NCBI RefSeq assembly: GCF_051622035.1
Contig: NC_135365.1
Coordinates: 6,913,501 to 6,977,500 of the forward strand
Length of the DNA: 64,000 nucleotides
Direction of reading: 5' to 3'
Origin: Arctopsyche grandis
Taxonomy: Eukaryota; Arthropoda; Insecta; Trichoptera; Hydropsychidae
Shown: positions 46,531 through 58,311 of the stretch, piece by piece
Layout: every line of letters begins with the position of its first letter
Numbering within the stretch: position 1 is the stretch's first letter
Made by a program: the position numbers and the translations under genes
The notes under the pieces: model-generated
Told to the model about the DNA's origin: nothing
Database searches by the model: none
Seen by the model: the letters and a program-made list of their open reading frames with translations, nothing else

Positions 46531-46797
46531 ATGAAAGTTTTTCAACATATTGAAAATCAGGTCAATTTCTTATCAAGTCCGATGACTTCACATACACTTA
46601 TACTCTGCCAAATAAATCGATTTTATTTTTTCAGCGTTACAGGTGCCGTTTGTTTCGTAATTAGTTACATCCTCGGATTTGTATTATTCTATTCGATTTT
46701 AAAGTTCAAATTTAGCATAATACAATTTCTATTAAAACCAATCGTTACATTCAGGCGATCTAAAGAGGCCACAATTAACAGTCAATACGCTGTAAAG
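46531..46797 (+). CDS. SNX14: SNX14 exon 1: N-terminus with membrane segment
   Basis: Encodes MKVFQHIENQ through a hydrophobic run FYFFSVTGAVCFVISYILGF to NSQYAVK; donor GTGAGT. One open frame spans a possible GTCAAT...TTTTTCAG mini-intron, but removing it would break the frame, so it is treated as exon. The inverted copy has the identical 97-codon open frame at 42779-43072. Confidence 0.8.
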
Positions 46798-49700
46798 GTG
46801 AGTAATTTGTCTGTTCATATATAATATATGTATGTATATCATGCCCTGGTGACTGATAGTAACTATTGTGTGTTTTTAAAGGTGTGTAACATTTGCGAAA
46901 ATGAAAATTGTTTACGGCATTTGGGCAACAACTGTCAAGAACCGTGGATCAACCTTCATGTTCATAAACAACTCGACCAGTCTATAGAAAATGTAATTAT
47001 AAATTTACACCATTCAATACGCTGTTGCCATTATCTTGTAATAATCTTATGTGTTTAAAAACTTCCAGTTTTATAACATTATCATTAGAAAATTTATTAT
47101 CCCGTGGTATTGCAAATTGACGAAAGAAGAAACCTTACTTGTTGAAATCCGCTTCCTTTTGCGATATGCTTCCAGTTCATTATTTAATCGAGTTTTGAAG
47201 GTATCTTTCAACTGTTTCAATTTTTTTACATAATATTTTAGATTTAAATATATTTTTAAATATTGTTTTGTTTAGGTGAATATTGGACAACTTATTACGA
47301 ATAAGCTCATACCGTGTGCACTGCGTCACTACACTTTGTGCAATGAGGCAAAAAAGCTTATGGAAATGAAAGGAATAGATAGTTTAGAGAAAGCAGCTCT
47401 TTTGGGACCATTGAAGTATAATTTACATCCGGCTCTTACTAGTAGAAAGCAAGAACTTCAGTACTTAAAGTTTATTACGGAAGCGATAATGCCATTTTTA
47501 CTTCCGAAGAAACACATGAACAGCAAGTTAGTTATTTAGGGCTACTTATAAGCATCTATGAGTGATCGTTGGCTGACTCTTTCCAGGCGAAATCGTTAAT
47601 AGAACATGAAACTCGCCTTTACAGATCGCTCCAATGCGACGAGTGCACTTATACAGATACAATACAGGCAATTAATATACATAAGCATTTTATGCATGCG
47701 AATGCATACAAAAATCAACAGTGACATCTATTGAGAAAATTTTGCAGCATTTTATATTCAAATTGGCGAACTTCAAGACGCTGAATAGCTTGAGATTAGC
47801 AAGAGATTGATAGCGTATAAATATATTAAAATGAATTATTACATTTCAATAAATCAAATGGTTAGCCTTGAAACCAATGCCGATTTTGTTGACGGTATAA
47901 TAAACTGACTTTTTATCCGGAAAGAGTTTATCTAATGACACATGTTTATCTAATGGTCAAAATATTATTATTTGATAATTAAAATGTGCTATCTATTTAC
48001 AGATTATTCAAAATACTGATTCAAGACATATTTTCCGGGTGGGTTTTACTATCGCTAACTGACATATTGGCCGATCCTAGTATCATCAATACATTAGTAA
48101 TTTTAGCAACGGGTGACAGGAAAATGTCCAAATTGCCTGATCTTCCAAATCATCATGTAAAAATCAACACGAAATAATCCCATTTACATGCATTTTGAAA
48201 TATTAAAGTGTATTTTTTTGTTTTGTTTATATTTCAGGTGGAATTTTTACAAAATTTTATTAAAAAAAATAATTATAAACAAATGAGACTATTAAATTTA
48301 GAAGTTTCGGACATGTTGAAAACTCCTGAATATCTGTATGCTTTTATGCAATTCATGAAATCCGAAGGAAAAATTCATCTTTTACAATTTTGTTTGGATA
48401 TCGGTATGAAAATTGTGTTGTATTTCAATATGAATTTAATTTTTGATGCTTATCAAGTGTTTATTCAATTATTTTAGATGAATTCAACAAGAGGATGCTT
48501 CAACCGGAGATGAACGAAACGGAAAAAGAAGCCTTATTTAAATGTGCTAGTGAATTATATAATAACTATTTTTCTCATAAGAGTATGTCGTTTATTCCGT
48601 TCGACATAGAGTATATAGAACAATTTAGTATTATATTGAATTACGGTCCAATGAATATAGCCAAGTTGCAAACTAGTAAAGTTATCTACGAGTCGTACGA
48701 CTATGTGTTCACGCTTTTGGATCGAGAGTGGGCGCCCAAATTCTTCGACAGTCAAGAGGTACTAAATTGATAAACCTCTTACGTGACATTAATGTAATGA
48801 TCATTTAAATTAACATATCATTATTTGCATTTTAGTTTTATAACTTAGTCATGCCAAACGTGGTCGCCGAACCTAAAAAGCCACCGCCGAATTCGTAAGT
48901 ATAGACTGATTGGCAAAAATGTACTATAGAATAATCCTCACTATGTAATATGTATGTAAATGCACTATTTTGTTTCGAATCGAGACTACCTGCCTTATTT
49001 ATCAGCTCGTGCGCCCTACTGGCATTTCAAATAGTAACGCTTACAAATATCAATCAAAGTGCTCTATACTATATGGCTCATACAAACTTGTTTCACATAT
49101 AAATTCACTGTTAGTGCACCAGATTTATCCGTCATACACACTGCTTGTTTGTGTACTATTGTGCCGCAACGCAAGCTTTTCAATTCTGTAACTAACTCTC
49201 ATACTTGGATATTACAAGAAATGACATTCAAATTGAGACGGACATCTTATTAGAGCTCAAAAATCAGTTTAAAAGACATGAGTCAAGCGACTTGCTGATT
49301 GCTGATTACATGCTAGGGTGGTAGTCGATGAAATTACACCTAGATAAGTTAAGATTTTTAAAAATATGTCTAAGCTTCCCACAAACCGACGCTAATAAAA
49401 CGCATCGTAAAAAACACACTCGCTTAACATTTTATATGGCTTGTGGGAGGCTTAATTCTACATATATAATGTGTATTCGATATTATACCACATTAAACAT
49501 ATTTATAAGTGTGTGCGTGTGTGTGTGTTCCATTTTAAGGACGTTGCTTCCGAACAAATCAGAAGTCAACAAAAGGATTGAAAACAATCCATCGCTGATT
49601 GTGAAACCACTGTCGAAGCTGAAGGACGCCTTTAAGTCTCAAGCTATCGACGGTCAGTTTCTGGATTTGAGCGATATGTCGAGTAAAACTGGCAGCGAGG

Positions 49701-52700
49701 GAGATCTAAGCGACGGTGCAGATATGGAGATGCAGTATTCGGACATCCTTGCAAATTATACGAGGCTCAAAAACAAAGACATGAGCACGTGGAAGGTCTC
49801 AATTGAGGACGTCGTCGAAAAGAAGGTTAAATCTTAATTCAAATAAGCTAATTTTATCCGTAGAAACTGAACTGATAACTGTAAATCAAACTGCAGGCTA
49901 CAAATAAAACTGGGTCTTTGGACTGGTTCCTTATCATCGTGAACAAAGTAGACCCTCACGGTATGGGCGATGATAGTCAGTGGATCGTGGAAAGAACTGA
50001 TAATGACATTTACGTTCTGAAGGAGAAACTAGTAGAGTTTCACGGAGAAGCAACGCTAGGAGACTATAATATACCTTCGAAGAGGTGAAACTTTATACTA
50101 TGTGCTTGAAAACTAATGCAAGCGACGTACTGATAAAATTTGTGTTGCTTTCAGGTTCAAAACACCGGCTGATATTCGCAAGAAAAAATATGAAAAGTTC
50201 GTGCAGCACATTATGCTTATACCTTTGCTCCGTTGCAGCAATTTATTGCACATGTTTTTGACGGCCGATGCCGATTTTACATTCCTCGCTGAACAGGCCA
50301 AGTCGGACTCGTCGAATTTTCCCGACATCAGCAGCCTGTATCAGACTGTGACGCACAAACTGCGAAAAGAGAGAGGGCAGCATTTGGATACTTTTTTGCA
50401 AGCGTTTTTAGTGTCCACTGACGTCATATACTATCAGTCTTTGTAAGTTCGAAAGGTTTCGGTGATAATATTTTGAGGTTAAGTTTACATATGAGGATGA
50501 TGCAGTATTGCTTATGTACGGTGTGTTATTGTAGGAATGAAGAAAAGAAAGGAAAAGAAGGAGAGTGTGATGAAGAAGCCACCGATGTCGTGAACGATGT
50601 CACGTTTGCGTCTCCGGAAACTAGTGCGTTTGAAAAACGCTTGTCGAGAAGCGTTTTTGAGAATAATTTTAATGTTTTAGATTCAGAAAGTAATTTCCCG
50701 TCGCTCTGCACTAAAGATGGTGATGACACAAATTGGAATTTCACCTCGTGCGCACTCTTTATACGTAAGTGAATCGTTTTTGTGGATTATGTATGTTTGA
50801 AATTTGTTTATTTATTTACATATTAGCCACAGTGACATTATAGAATACTCTAACGCGTCACTGTGCCCAGATATATTAGCATAATGCAAATACTATATAT
50901 AAGAAAATTAGCGAGACATGTATGTGGTAAAGATTCCTGACAGATGACGCTGTTCAGGACCACGGTTGGGATGTGGCGGTTAAGATGAAGATCAAACACG
51001 TGCGTTTTCAGTCATGTTGTTTATTAAGACGATACGTGTGGAGGTTTAGCGACCAACCGCGCGGAGCGCAGGTCCAACTGCGACTAACCGTTATATCTCT
51101 GCCCCTTTTCATCCCCTTCTCACAATCAATCGTAACATACTCTTTCTCAGCCTTTCGTTCAATTCAAACCCTACATATATGCTATAGATCAGGGGTCCCC
51201 AACCTTTTTGGAAAATGGGCCGGTTCAGAATTTCAAAATGTATGGAGGGCCGAATGAAAATAAATCTTATTGGAATCCAATTTGAACAAATTTGCACATG
51301 TGGAACTGACCAATTTTCAGAGTGTGCACGTGCAAAAGATCAACTATGACGTTCCTTTCAGAATCCCATTTGGGATTCTCTCAAAAGACGTTTAATTTTA
51401 ACCAGGGCTTTTTTTTGAAGACAAAAAGGGGCCGTAACTCACTTCTTGTCAAGTTTTTTGTTGGAAAAGATGATATTCAAATTATGTTATATAGAATATT
51501 CGTTTGAAACATAAATAATGCTGAGAAAAAATGTTGCCAAAACGCCGTTCCACCGCGTTGCATGGGAAAAAACCCTGGTTTTCACTACCTGGAACCCTGA
51601 AAGCAATATTTTTAACCGAAATCGTCAAGGCAATATTTCGAAACTATTTTTTCTCATTAAAATATCACTAGTAGGCCAAAAGGACCGAGGGCCGTAGATT
51701 GGGGACACCTGCTATAAATAATACATTTTTGAAATCATATTCAAACAGTGGTGACGTAGTGGGTAGGATGGTTTTTGCCAATTTAATGGATGAACCGCTT
51801 CAACAATGTAATCAGATAAATTGGCAAACTCTGGTCGGAAATTATCGACTTGGAGTCACAAAGACTTAAATCACCAGCAGCAGTAATGATTATACTTAGA
51901 ATAAATTCTTCTGAATCGCGGTCAGCTCACGGGATCGAACCCGGCGACCTATCGGTGCTTAGTATCAACACAACCACTGAGCCATGCTGCTGGCTAAATG
52001 GCGAGAAGCAGTTAGCAGAAGCAGGCCCGGGGCGTTACAAATTTCTGGAGATCCCTATACAAATATACTAGGCTGGGTTCCAAACGTACCCCCATTCCAC
52101 ATAACATATTTTCCAATTAAAACAGATATTTTTTGTATTGTATTATATATCGTGAATAAAATATGATAAAGCTCTTCTTTTTGAAATTTGAATTTGAAAT
52201 ATGAAAACCACGAGAATGTGGAAGCTATAGTATCCGATTTATGATAAGAACACTCAAAGGCACGGGACGCATAGATGGACCCCAGCTATAATGGGTGTGT
52301 TTTTATGTTATTGTTAATTCGTACGATCTTGTTATTTCGACAAGATTCTCTTACATTTCTTCAAATATGGGAATCACCGCTATCGATCACTAATCAATAC
52401 AAGGATAAAATATCACCGAAAACACTACAGGAGGAATTTTCAGAACTTAAAACTATCTAAAAAAAAAATTTGCGGCATACTTGTGTTTTCACCTTTAGAC
52501 TGATTTAAATCAACGATTTTCAACCGCCGTTCGCAGACTAAAAGTTTTATGTCGGTTGCTGAATGAAGACTAAAACTTATGCTTAATGCACTTTCGGAAA
52601 TGCGTACGTGCTCGCATACACGCTCCTATTGACGTTTATTATCGTCTGTGATATCTTGAGAAAACAATAAAAGTAATACGTTATTTGCACATCAAGTTCA

Positions 52701-53590
52701 AGGCGAGGAACTGAAATTCCTGCTATAAATAAGTTCTGGCCAATGAGTGTAAATATGGAGCATCTTGGAAATGTGATGCATTCAGTAAAATAACGAACGC
52801 TTTTTCTTCAGAAAGTGATTTAACTTGTTGAATTGGTATAGAAAAACTATAAAATGATCAAAAATGTTTGGGCTAAAGAAGCGTGGAGCCCCACTACTAA
52901 ACAAGTGCCAAAAATTTAAATATTTGTCGGCTGCAATGGTTGAACGAATGTTTCTATTGTACAAAATAGTCATCCAAGACAGTCAGTTTCTCATCTTATG
53001 TTTACGACTTCAGTTTCAGAGATATTTCAGACTCATCAGTGCATCATCAGCTTCGTAGATGCTCTTTTCCAAAATGGCGAGACGCATATCAATGACTACT
53101 TCAATGATTTCCTCAACGCTATTCTTTGTAAAGTTTTGTCACCTTCGCGATTAGGCTATCTAATCAAACTTGGACAAGGTACTTTAACATTTTACGATTG
53201 TACTACTACTTTAATATTGAATATATCACTTGAATCATCATCTATTGCAGATTTAATATTCGAAGATATACTTCCGTCAACGTTGAAATTAGGCCGTTCG
53301 AGAAAAGTCGACATCGCTAGATCTCAACTGCAGAACGCTTTTCCATTTTTCGTCACCGCATTAATGGGTCCAAACTTTTTAAAAGGTGCCGATACTTTGT
53401 TTGAGTTTCTTCAAAACCCTCAGTTAAATAAACAGGTATAGTATTGTTTTTACCTTTTTTTTTTCAATTAAATATTCTATTATATATCAACGTGTATTCA
53501 TTTCAGTTTGTCTACAATATGTTCGACGTTGTTCTTCTGGAAGTGTTTCCCGAATTAGAAAATAGCTTTGCATCAACATCCAATTCATAA
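46531..53590 (+). CDS. SNX14: Sorting nexin-14-like protein, complete, 15 exons
   Basis: Endosome/ER-associated sorting nexin of the PXA-RGS-PX-nexin C class. Exons: 46531-46797, 46882-46992, 47069-47200, 47276-47526, 48003-48156, 48238-48403, 48478-48758, 48836-48894, 49540-49825, 49897-50084, 50155-50442, 50535-50764, 53014-53178, 53251-53435, 53507-53590. Total 2847 nt, divisible by three, 948 aa plus TAA, close to the about 946 aa known for vertebrate SNX14. Order: hydrophobic segment about residues 35-65, PXA about 110-305, RGS about 306-475, acidic linker, PX about 570-660, nexin C-terminal domain about 805-940. The start is the first ATG of a frame open through exon 1; a further upstream exon is possible. 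The first eight exons lie inside palindrome 2 and have an inverted twin. Homology to SNX14 rather than SNX13/25 rests on the N-terminal Cys cluster (CNICENENC) and overall length. Confidence 0.9.
46882..48156 (+). CDS. SNX14: SNX14 exons 2-5: Cys cluster and PXA domain
   Basis: Exons 46882-46992, 47069-47200, 47276-47526, 48003-48156. They encode CNICENENCLRHLG, then FYNIIIRKFIIPWYCKLTKE (typical PXA F..PWY), the VNIGQLITNKLIPCALRHYT segment and IFSGWVLLSLTDILADPSII. Introns are short (about 70-480 bp). In the inverted copy exon 5 is interrupted by a solo LTR. Confidence 0.9.
47595..47810 (-). mobile_element. Truncated SINE in right arm of palindrome 2
   Basis: Holds only the 3' body matching 41795-42005. 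It stops at TCTCTTGC and continues directly into arm sequence (GATAGCGTATAAATAT), so this arm lost the head region or the other gained it. Confidence 0.7.
48238..48894 (+). CDS. SNX14: SNX14 exons 6-8: RGS domain
   Basis: Exons 48238-48403, 48478-48758, 48836-48894. They encode VEFLQNFIKKNNYKQMRLLN, FMKSEGKIHLLQFCLDIDEF and VIYESYDYVFTLLDREWAPK, matching the helical RGS fold of the SNX13/14/25 group. Exon 8 is the last exon with a duplicate in the inverted arm. Confidence 0.88.
49540..50764 (+). CDS. SNX14: SNX14 exons 9-12: linker and PX domain
   Basis: Exons 49540-49825, 49897-50084, 50155-50442, 50535-50764. An acidic Ser-rich linker (SDMSSKTGSEGDLSDGADME) is followed by the PX region: IIVNKVDPHGMGDDSQWIVE, YVLKEKLVEFHGEATLGDYN and FKTPADIRKKKYEKFVQHIM. 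The phosphoinositide-binding arginines of canonical PX domains are not obvious, as reported for SNX14-type PX domains. This part is single-copy in the window. Confidence 0.88.
50926..51181 (-). mobile_element. LTR-like fragment inside the SINE
   Basis: About 256 bp with possible ends TGTAGGG...ACCACA on the minus strand and AATAAACAAC as a candidate polyadenylation signal. The target duplication is unclear. Confidence 0.35.
51190..51711. mobile_element. hAT MITE, 522 bp, TSD CTATAGAT/CTATAAAT
   Basis: Ends CAGGGGTCCCCAACC and GATTGGGGACACCTG are inverted; 8-bp flanks match at 7 of 8. Internal GGGCCG phrases near both ends are typical of this hAT group. Only short non-coding frames. Confidence 0.85.
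53014..53590 (+). CDS. SNX14: SNX14 exons 13-15: nexin C-terminal domain
   Basis: Exons 53014-53178, 53251-53435, 53507-53590. Encodes SEIFQTHQCIISFVDALFQN, GADTLFEFLQNPQLNKQ and VFVYNMFDVVLLEVFPELEN, ending at TAA. The exon 12 to exon 13 split codon (C plus TT, Leu) fits, so no exon is required in the 2.2-kb transposon-rich intron 12, although an in-frame one could be hidden there. Confidence 0.88.
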
Positions 53591-55130
53591 ACGATTGATT
53601 AAATTGGATCTCCGACTTTGTATTCGTACTTTTTAAATATAAATTTTATTCTTAATGAGAACTACTTAAAAAAAAATGAAAGTATTTTTGAATTAGTCTG
53701 ATCTCGTTAACTATTTTGGATGTATCTATAAATTAAATGAATAATCTACATTACATTCGCAGAATCTACGTGTTTGACTTTATATGAATTAATGTTCTTC
53801 GTGTATGATATTATTACATTTCAGGCAAATGTATGTAATAGTGTGTTCTTGGATCATAAATAAGTAAAAAAAATAATCGTCTGATACACACGTGTCTACT
53901 TAGCAATACTTTATCTACATTATAATAATAATTGTGATAAGTAACTTTCATCAAAATATATGTACTTGTATAAATAAATTTGTAAATATGTGTTTACTAA
54001 TGAAATTTGTAAATATGTGTTTACATGTCCCCTTTTCTTTCTATTTTTTTTTTTTTTTTTTGTAAATAAGTAAACGTAGAAAAGGAATTATTAACACATT
54101 TTTATTAAAGAGTACTGAAGTACCTGTCTACTATCTCTTTCTGTGATAAATCTATCGTAATGTGGAATAAATTTCATACCTTCAACAAAATTTATATTTG
54201 TTTTATTACGTTCTGTATGTAATGGTACGAAATTTAGACTTTTTTCCGACTGTATATTGTATTATAATATTGTCAAATACATAAATATTATAAATATAAC
54301 GTTGGAGAAGCGATGTTCTTTTATTTATCATATAAAGATATTATTGTGAAAATTATGAATGTTACTTTGTGAATGAAATAAGAATAAATGTTACGTACAA
54401 TTAATTGTACACACTTTCACGAAAATAACTCTGTGTTTTATAATTGAGCTGATAGTGTTTTTTTTCTATGTGTAATTGGAAAGAGAATGGAAAGAACAAG
54501 AACTCGCTCTTGCCTTTTGTTTACACAATTACTGTTAAGTACAGTTTAGCAAATTTTATAGTACAATGCGATTTATCACCAAGTATAAAAAATAATTAGT
54601 AAATAAAAGAAAGTTATTCAGCAATAAAATCAATGAAAACATTGATTATAAAATAAATGCATAATATTTGTTACGTATTTGTTGCGTAGATAACTTGTTT
54701 TATCTGCTTTTAAGTGCCAAATTCCGTCCTCTTATATTGGACTCTTACATAGTGCATTTTATTTATTTTTTGTACAAATGTTTTTTATTTAATTTTTGTT
54801 TATATGTAATATGGGTTTTTTGTGTATTGTTCATAAAACAAAATAAATGTTATTTTTTTTAACAACGTGCTTTTTAATTTTTAATTGCCAAATGTTTATC
54901 CTTTTTGGTTTTTAGAACCAATATTTTTGTGAAATTTTAAAGCTTTTATTTTATTTTATTTTACATAGACAATTAATTTATTACATAAATGGTTATATTT
55001 CGAGAGGCTGAAGAACACGAAATTAACAATTAATTAATTAATTAATTAATTAATCCATAGAGACATCACCATAGAGACTTGAACATAAATTTTTACATAT
55101 TGTACATAAATCAAATTCAGATATGTGACA
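53591..55130. other. SNX14 3' UTR and intergenic DNA
   Basis: AT-rich; several AATAAA-like signals after the SNX14 stop (for example near 53990). No coding sequence recognised. A poly-T run is at about 54045-54061. Confidence 0.5.
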
Positions 55131-55132
55131 GA

Positions 55133-55335
55133 GGGAAAGGATAATTTTTGCCAATTTGATGGAGGAACCGTTTCAACAATGAAATTAGATAAATTTGTAA
55201 ACTCCGATAAGAAACGATCGACTTGGAGTCACAAATATCCAAGTCTGACCAGCAGTATTAAATATTAGCACGTAACGAACCCAGTAACCTCTCGGTGCTA
55301 AACATAAACGCAACCACCGAGCCATACTGCCGACT
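55133..55335 (-). mobile_element. SINE, copy 6
   Basis: Minus-oriented: body GATCGACTTGGAGTCACAAA and head TATGGCTCGGTGGTTGCG with a B-box-like GGGTTCGTTACG, then a poly-T run on the plus strand. Confidence 0.75.
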
Positions 55336-55562
55336 ATTTTTTTTTTTTAATTAAGTGCTTATTATATATGTACATGTATGTATATAATAAGCCCTTACGA
55401 ATAAATAATTGTTGTCGATATTACGCGGCACGTCTCTATAAATACGCTACAACGCACAGAATACAATCGGATCAATTTACTTATAAAAATGTATCCCATG
55501 TTGTTTATTTTGTGTTTTTTAATGCATTGTGCAATTTTTAACGATGCTTGCTCATCTTGCGA

Positions 55563-55725
55563 GTAATACAAACAAACAGAGAAGTTTTTATCGGACATAT
55601 GTACGTCGAGCACCAAACATCAAATACGACTGATGCTAAAATTATTTAGGATTGTCCGTGGACAATCATCACTTGACAACAATATGACGCCTAACGCCAC
55701 TTCTATTAATATAATATAACATTTC
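55563..55725 (+). repeat. Repeat shared with 23598-23750
   Basis: CAAACAAACAGAGAAGTTTT, ACGTCGAGCACCAA and CAAATACGACTGATGCTAAA also occur near 23600. Probably a fragment of the same P-like family. Confidence 0.65.
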
Positions 55726-55729
55726 TCTG

Positions 55730-56399
55730 AACAGGCTGCCTCAAATCCACACCTATGGCCAAATTTCTACATATTAATGTACTGTCTTCAGTAATGTACT
55801 GAGGATCATGATCACGAATACGTTTCGTCCTCTATAATTATTTTAAGAAAATACTGCAAACTTCCCACTTCCTTCCGGATTATATTTGTATGTATATAAA
55901 TTTATATATTTATTATATAATACATAAATTTGAAATTTATTATATAATACATAAATTTAAAATTATTATAAATTAAACAATGGTGACACATAGAAGGTAG
56001 GTAGCCAATTATTCAACTGTAAAATCAATATACTCTATATAAATCAGTATATTCATGAACATTCAATATAAAGTATTAGATTTGATTCAATTGCATATAA
56101 TTTTGTTAACGCCAGTCAGATTTTTTGAGTTCGCAAATTTTTTCCCCATCTGGCCCGTATAAAGAAGACCGACTTATAATATTTCATGGTATTCTAATTT
56201 AGACCGTAAATGGTTTTTGAAAAGAATACCAACCTAGGATCAAAGGAATCTTTTTTGAAGTGTTTTTGAAAAAGTTCCATTTTTTTTCACCCATCTGAGC
56301 AACGCTGGGCAATTCCGCTGTGTATTGTAAAATTCCAATTAACTACTGAAATTCGTTTTAAAAATCATAACACTGATTGCTCTATTCTAATATGTATCA
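55730..56399. other. Intergenic, nothing recognised
   Basis: AT-rich, with a TTATTATATAATACATAAAT duplication near 55910-55960. Confidence 0.5.
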
Positions 56400-56689
56400 T
56401 TTCGTAAATGAAATACGCATGAGTTTGAAATGAAACAAAAGAAATTTGAAAATGGCGGGCGAGTGGTGTTAGCGATTCCCGCTAGAGGCGCTGCCACAGC
56501 CCAGGCGGGGAGGGGCGGGTGGGGGAGATCTCTCGTGAGTGCGATTAGTGCGGGAGCCGCGATGGATGCGAGCGGTCGTGTGTGCGCGTTTTCAAACCGG
56601 TTGTGTGTTATTCGTTCGCCTTCCATGTCTCTATACCGATCAACACATGTGACAGTAATCGACGTGAGTGACAGTGCGAGTGCGTGAGG
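56400..56689 (+). promoter_or_regulatory. GC-rich promoter / 5' UTR island
   Basis: GC-rich, CpG-containing stretch immediately upstream of the ATG at 56690, in contrast to the AT-rich intergenic DNA before 56400. It is the likely promoter and 5' UTR of the third gene. No TATA box was seen near it, as expected of a broad insect promoter. The exact transcription start cannot be given. Confidence 0.45.
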
Positions 56690-57183
56690 ATGCGCGACAG
56701 GCCGGCAGGGGTGGCGGACGAGGAGGGGGAGAGCAAACGGGAGCGGGAGCGGGAGCGGGAGGAGAAGGGCTTCAAGACCTGGCCGGAGCGGCGCGGCTGC
56801 ATCGACATGAGCTCGTCGAGCGGCACCATGCCTCTGAACCGGGCTCTGGACTGCATCTCGCTCGCGTACAACCCCATCACCAAGCAGCTGCACTTCGTCA
56901 GCCCCCGGAGTGCGCCTCCGCCCCCGCCGCCGCCGCTGCCGCTGCCGCTGCCGCCCCCCGCCGCCCCTGCCAAAGACGCGGACGACGAGGGGGACGAAGA
57001 CGAGAGCGGTTCTCCGGAGTCTCCCGGCAGTCTCGGCCACAGACGGGTGCCCACCGGGAGCTCCTTCTCCAGCACGGTGTCCAGCCTGTCGGAGGCCTCT
57101 TCGGACGCCCGGGACTCCGCCCCCCAAGCCTCGCCCCCGCAGGCCAAGCCCAAGAAGAAGGGCCTCTCCGGATTCTTCGCCAG
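56690..57183 (+). CDS. First coding exon of an unrecognised gene
   Basis: GC-rich island with ATG at 56690 and a clean donor CAG/GTAAAC at 57183, giving 164 codons plus two bases. The protein starts MRDRPAGVADEEGESKRERE, has a conserved-looking core GCIDMSSSSGTMPLNRALDC and ISLAYNPITKQLHFVSP, then polyproline, an acidic run, a Ser-rich stretch and a basic end KPKKKGLSGFFAR. Low-complexity flanks around one compact segment suggest the N-terminus of a signalling or cytoskeletal regulator, but I do not recognise the family. No second exon was found before the window end, so the intron exceeds 6.8 kb. Codon and base composition differ sharply from the AT-rich surroundings. A second ATG at 56809 is a possible alternative start. 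Confidence 0.72.
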
Positions 57184-57813
57184 GTAAACAACGCAACTGT
57201 TGCGCGCCAAACGTCAAAAAACGTAAACAATATTAAACCCCGCCCCCTCGACATCCCTCGACCAATCACCGTCGACTATTTATTCGGATTAATTAATTCA
57301 AAAAGTTTATTATTGCTTTGAAAAATTGCGCGAAAACTCACACCTGTCATTCGTTTGTTTTTGACACTCGTCGCCATATGGTTATGTAAACAATGCCGAT
57401 TCCGCGCGTTTTGTCTTCGTTTCACGTGTTCTATTTTATTTTATTATGACGTTTATTCGTTCAACAGAGGCGGGAAATTGATTGAAATCGATTAATCGAA
57501 TAATGCGCTCGCACTGTCTGTCAGTTGCAGTCAATGTATTGTAGTATTATGCAGGCAATGTGTGTGTGGTTTTGTACCGTGTGAATTCTGACGATCAAAA
57601 CACTGCAGGATTGAGTACGATCGTTTGTTTAACATGCAATGTTGTTTTCAGCGTTTTCCAACCGTGACGACTTATTCTTCAGTTTGTGTTTGAAATTATA
57701 ATTGCCTTTTTCTTATTGTAATTTTATTCGCTTTTTGAGTTTTTTTGTTGTTGTAAAGAATCTCACATTTGAAATTAACGTACATAATTTGATTTTTACA
57801 TGCTTTTCATTGT
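57184..57813. other. Start of intron 1 of the third gene
   Basis: GC content falls quickly after the donor. No exon recognised. Confidence 0.5.
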
Positions 57814-58311
57814 TACCTACAGGCCCGGCCCGAGGGTATATGGCGCCCCTAGGCAGATTGGTTTATGGCGCCCCTAGGCAGAACGCCCCCTCCCCTTTAA
57901 ATTAAAAAAAAAGTTCTTAAAATTTTTTAATCTAAAGTTTTTATTCAAAATAGGCACGTTTTATGTTAAATAAATGTAATAAATTCGGTAATGAAGATAT
58001 TGATTTATATTTGACAATGAATTGAAGAATTTTATAGTGACATTTCTATGTCACATGTCTATCGGCTTTGTCGCCTCCCCCAAGTATATTAAATATTAAA
58101 TTTCTTCTTTCGAATACGATTGGTTGACCCTTTGAGTGATGACGTATTTTCTGTTGAAATCCCGCCACGCTGAAAATTTCGCCAACATTTCCAACTAGAA
58201 TTATGTATGTAGAAATCCAATAAAAAACAGGTATAAAAATTGTAGCTAACCCAAACGACCCCTAGATAACTACCGCCGAGGATTTCGAGTTTTGTAAAGG
58301 TGTGTTTAGAC

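Larger units (their letters stand above)
45842..49402 (+). repeat. Palindrome 2, right arm (B) with SNX14 exons 1-8
   Basis: Sequence containing the 5' half of the intact SNX14 gene. It is the uninterrupted partner of 38478-45293 and acts as the empty site for the insertions there. It ends in SNX14 intron 8 at about 49402. Confidence 0.94.
50805..52000 (-). mobile_element. SINE, copy 5, split by nested insertions
   Basis: Starts with ATTAGCCACAGTGACATTAT as in copy 1 and ends with the tRNA-like head (B-box GGGTTCGATCCC on minus, near 51930). The body is interrupted at about 50926-51711 by an LTR-like piece and a hAT MITE. It fills SNX14 intron 12. Confidence 0.75.

Noticed and set aside
56387-57217. 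Minus-strand 276-codon frame over the GC-rich exon
   Set aside because: It is a shadow of GC-rich coding sequence: low-complexity Arg/Gly/Leu composition, and the plus frame has a proper ATG and splice donor.
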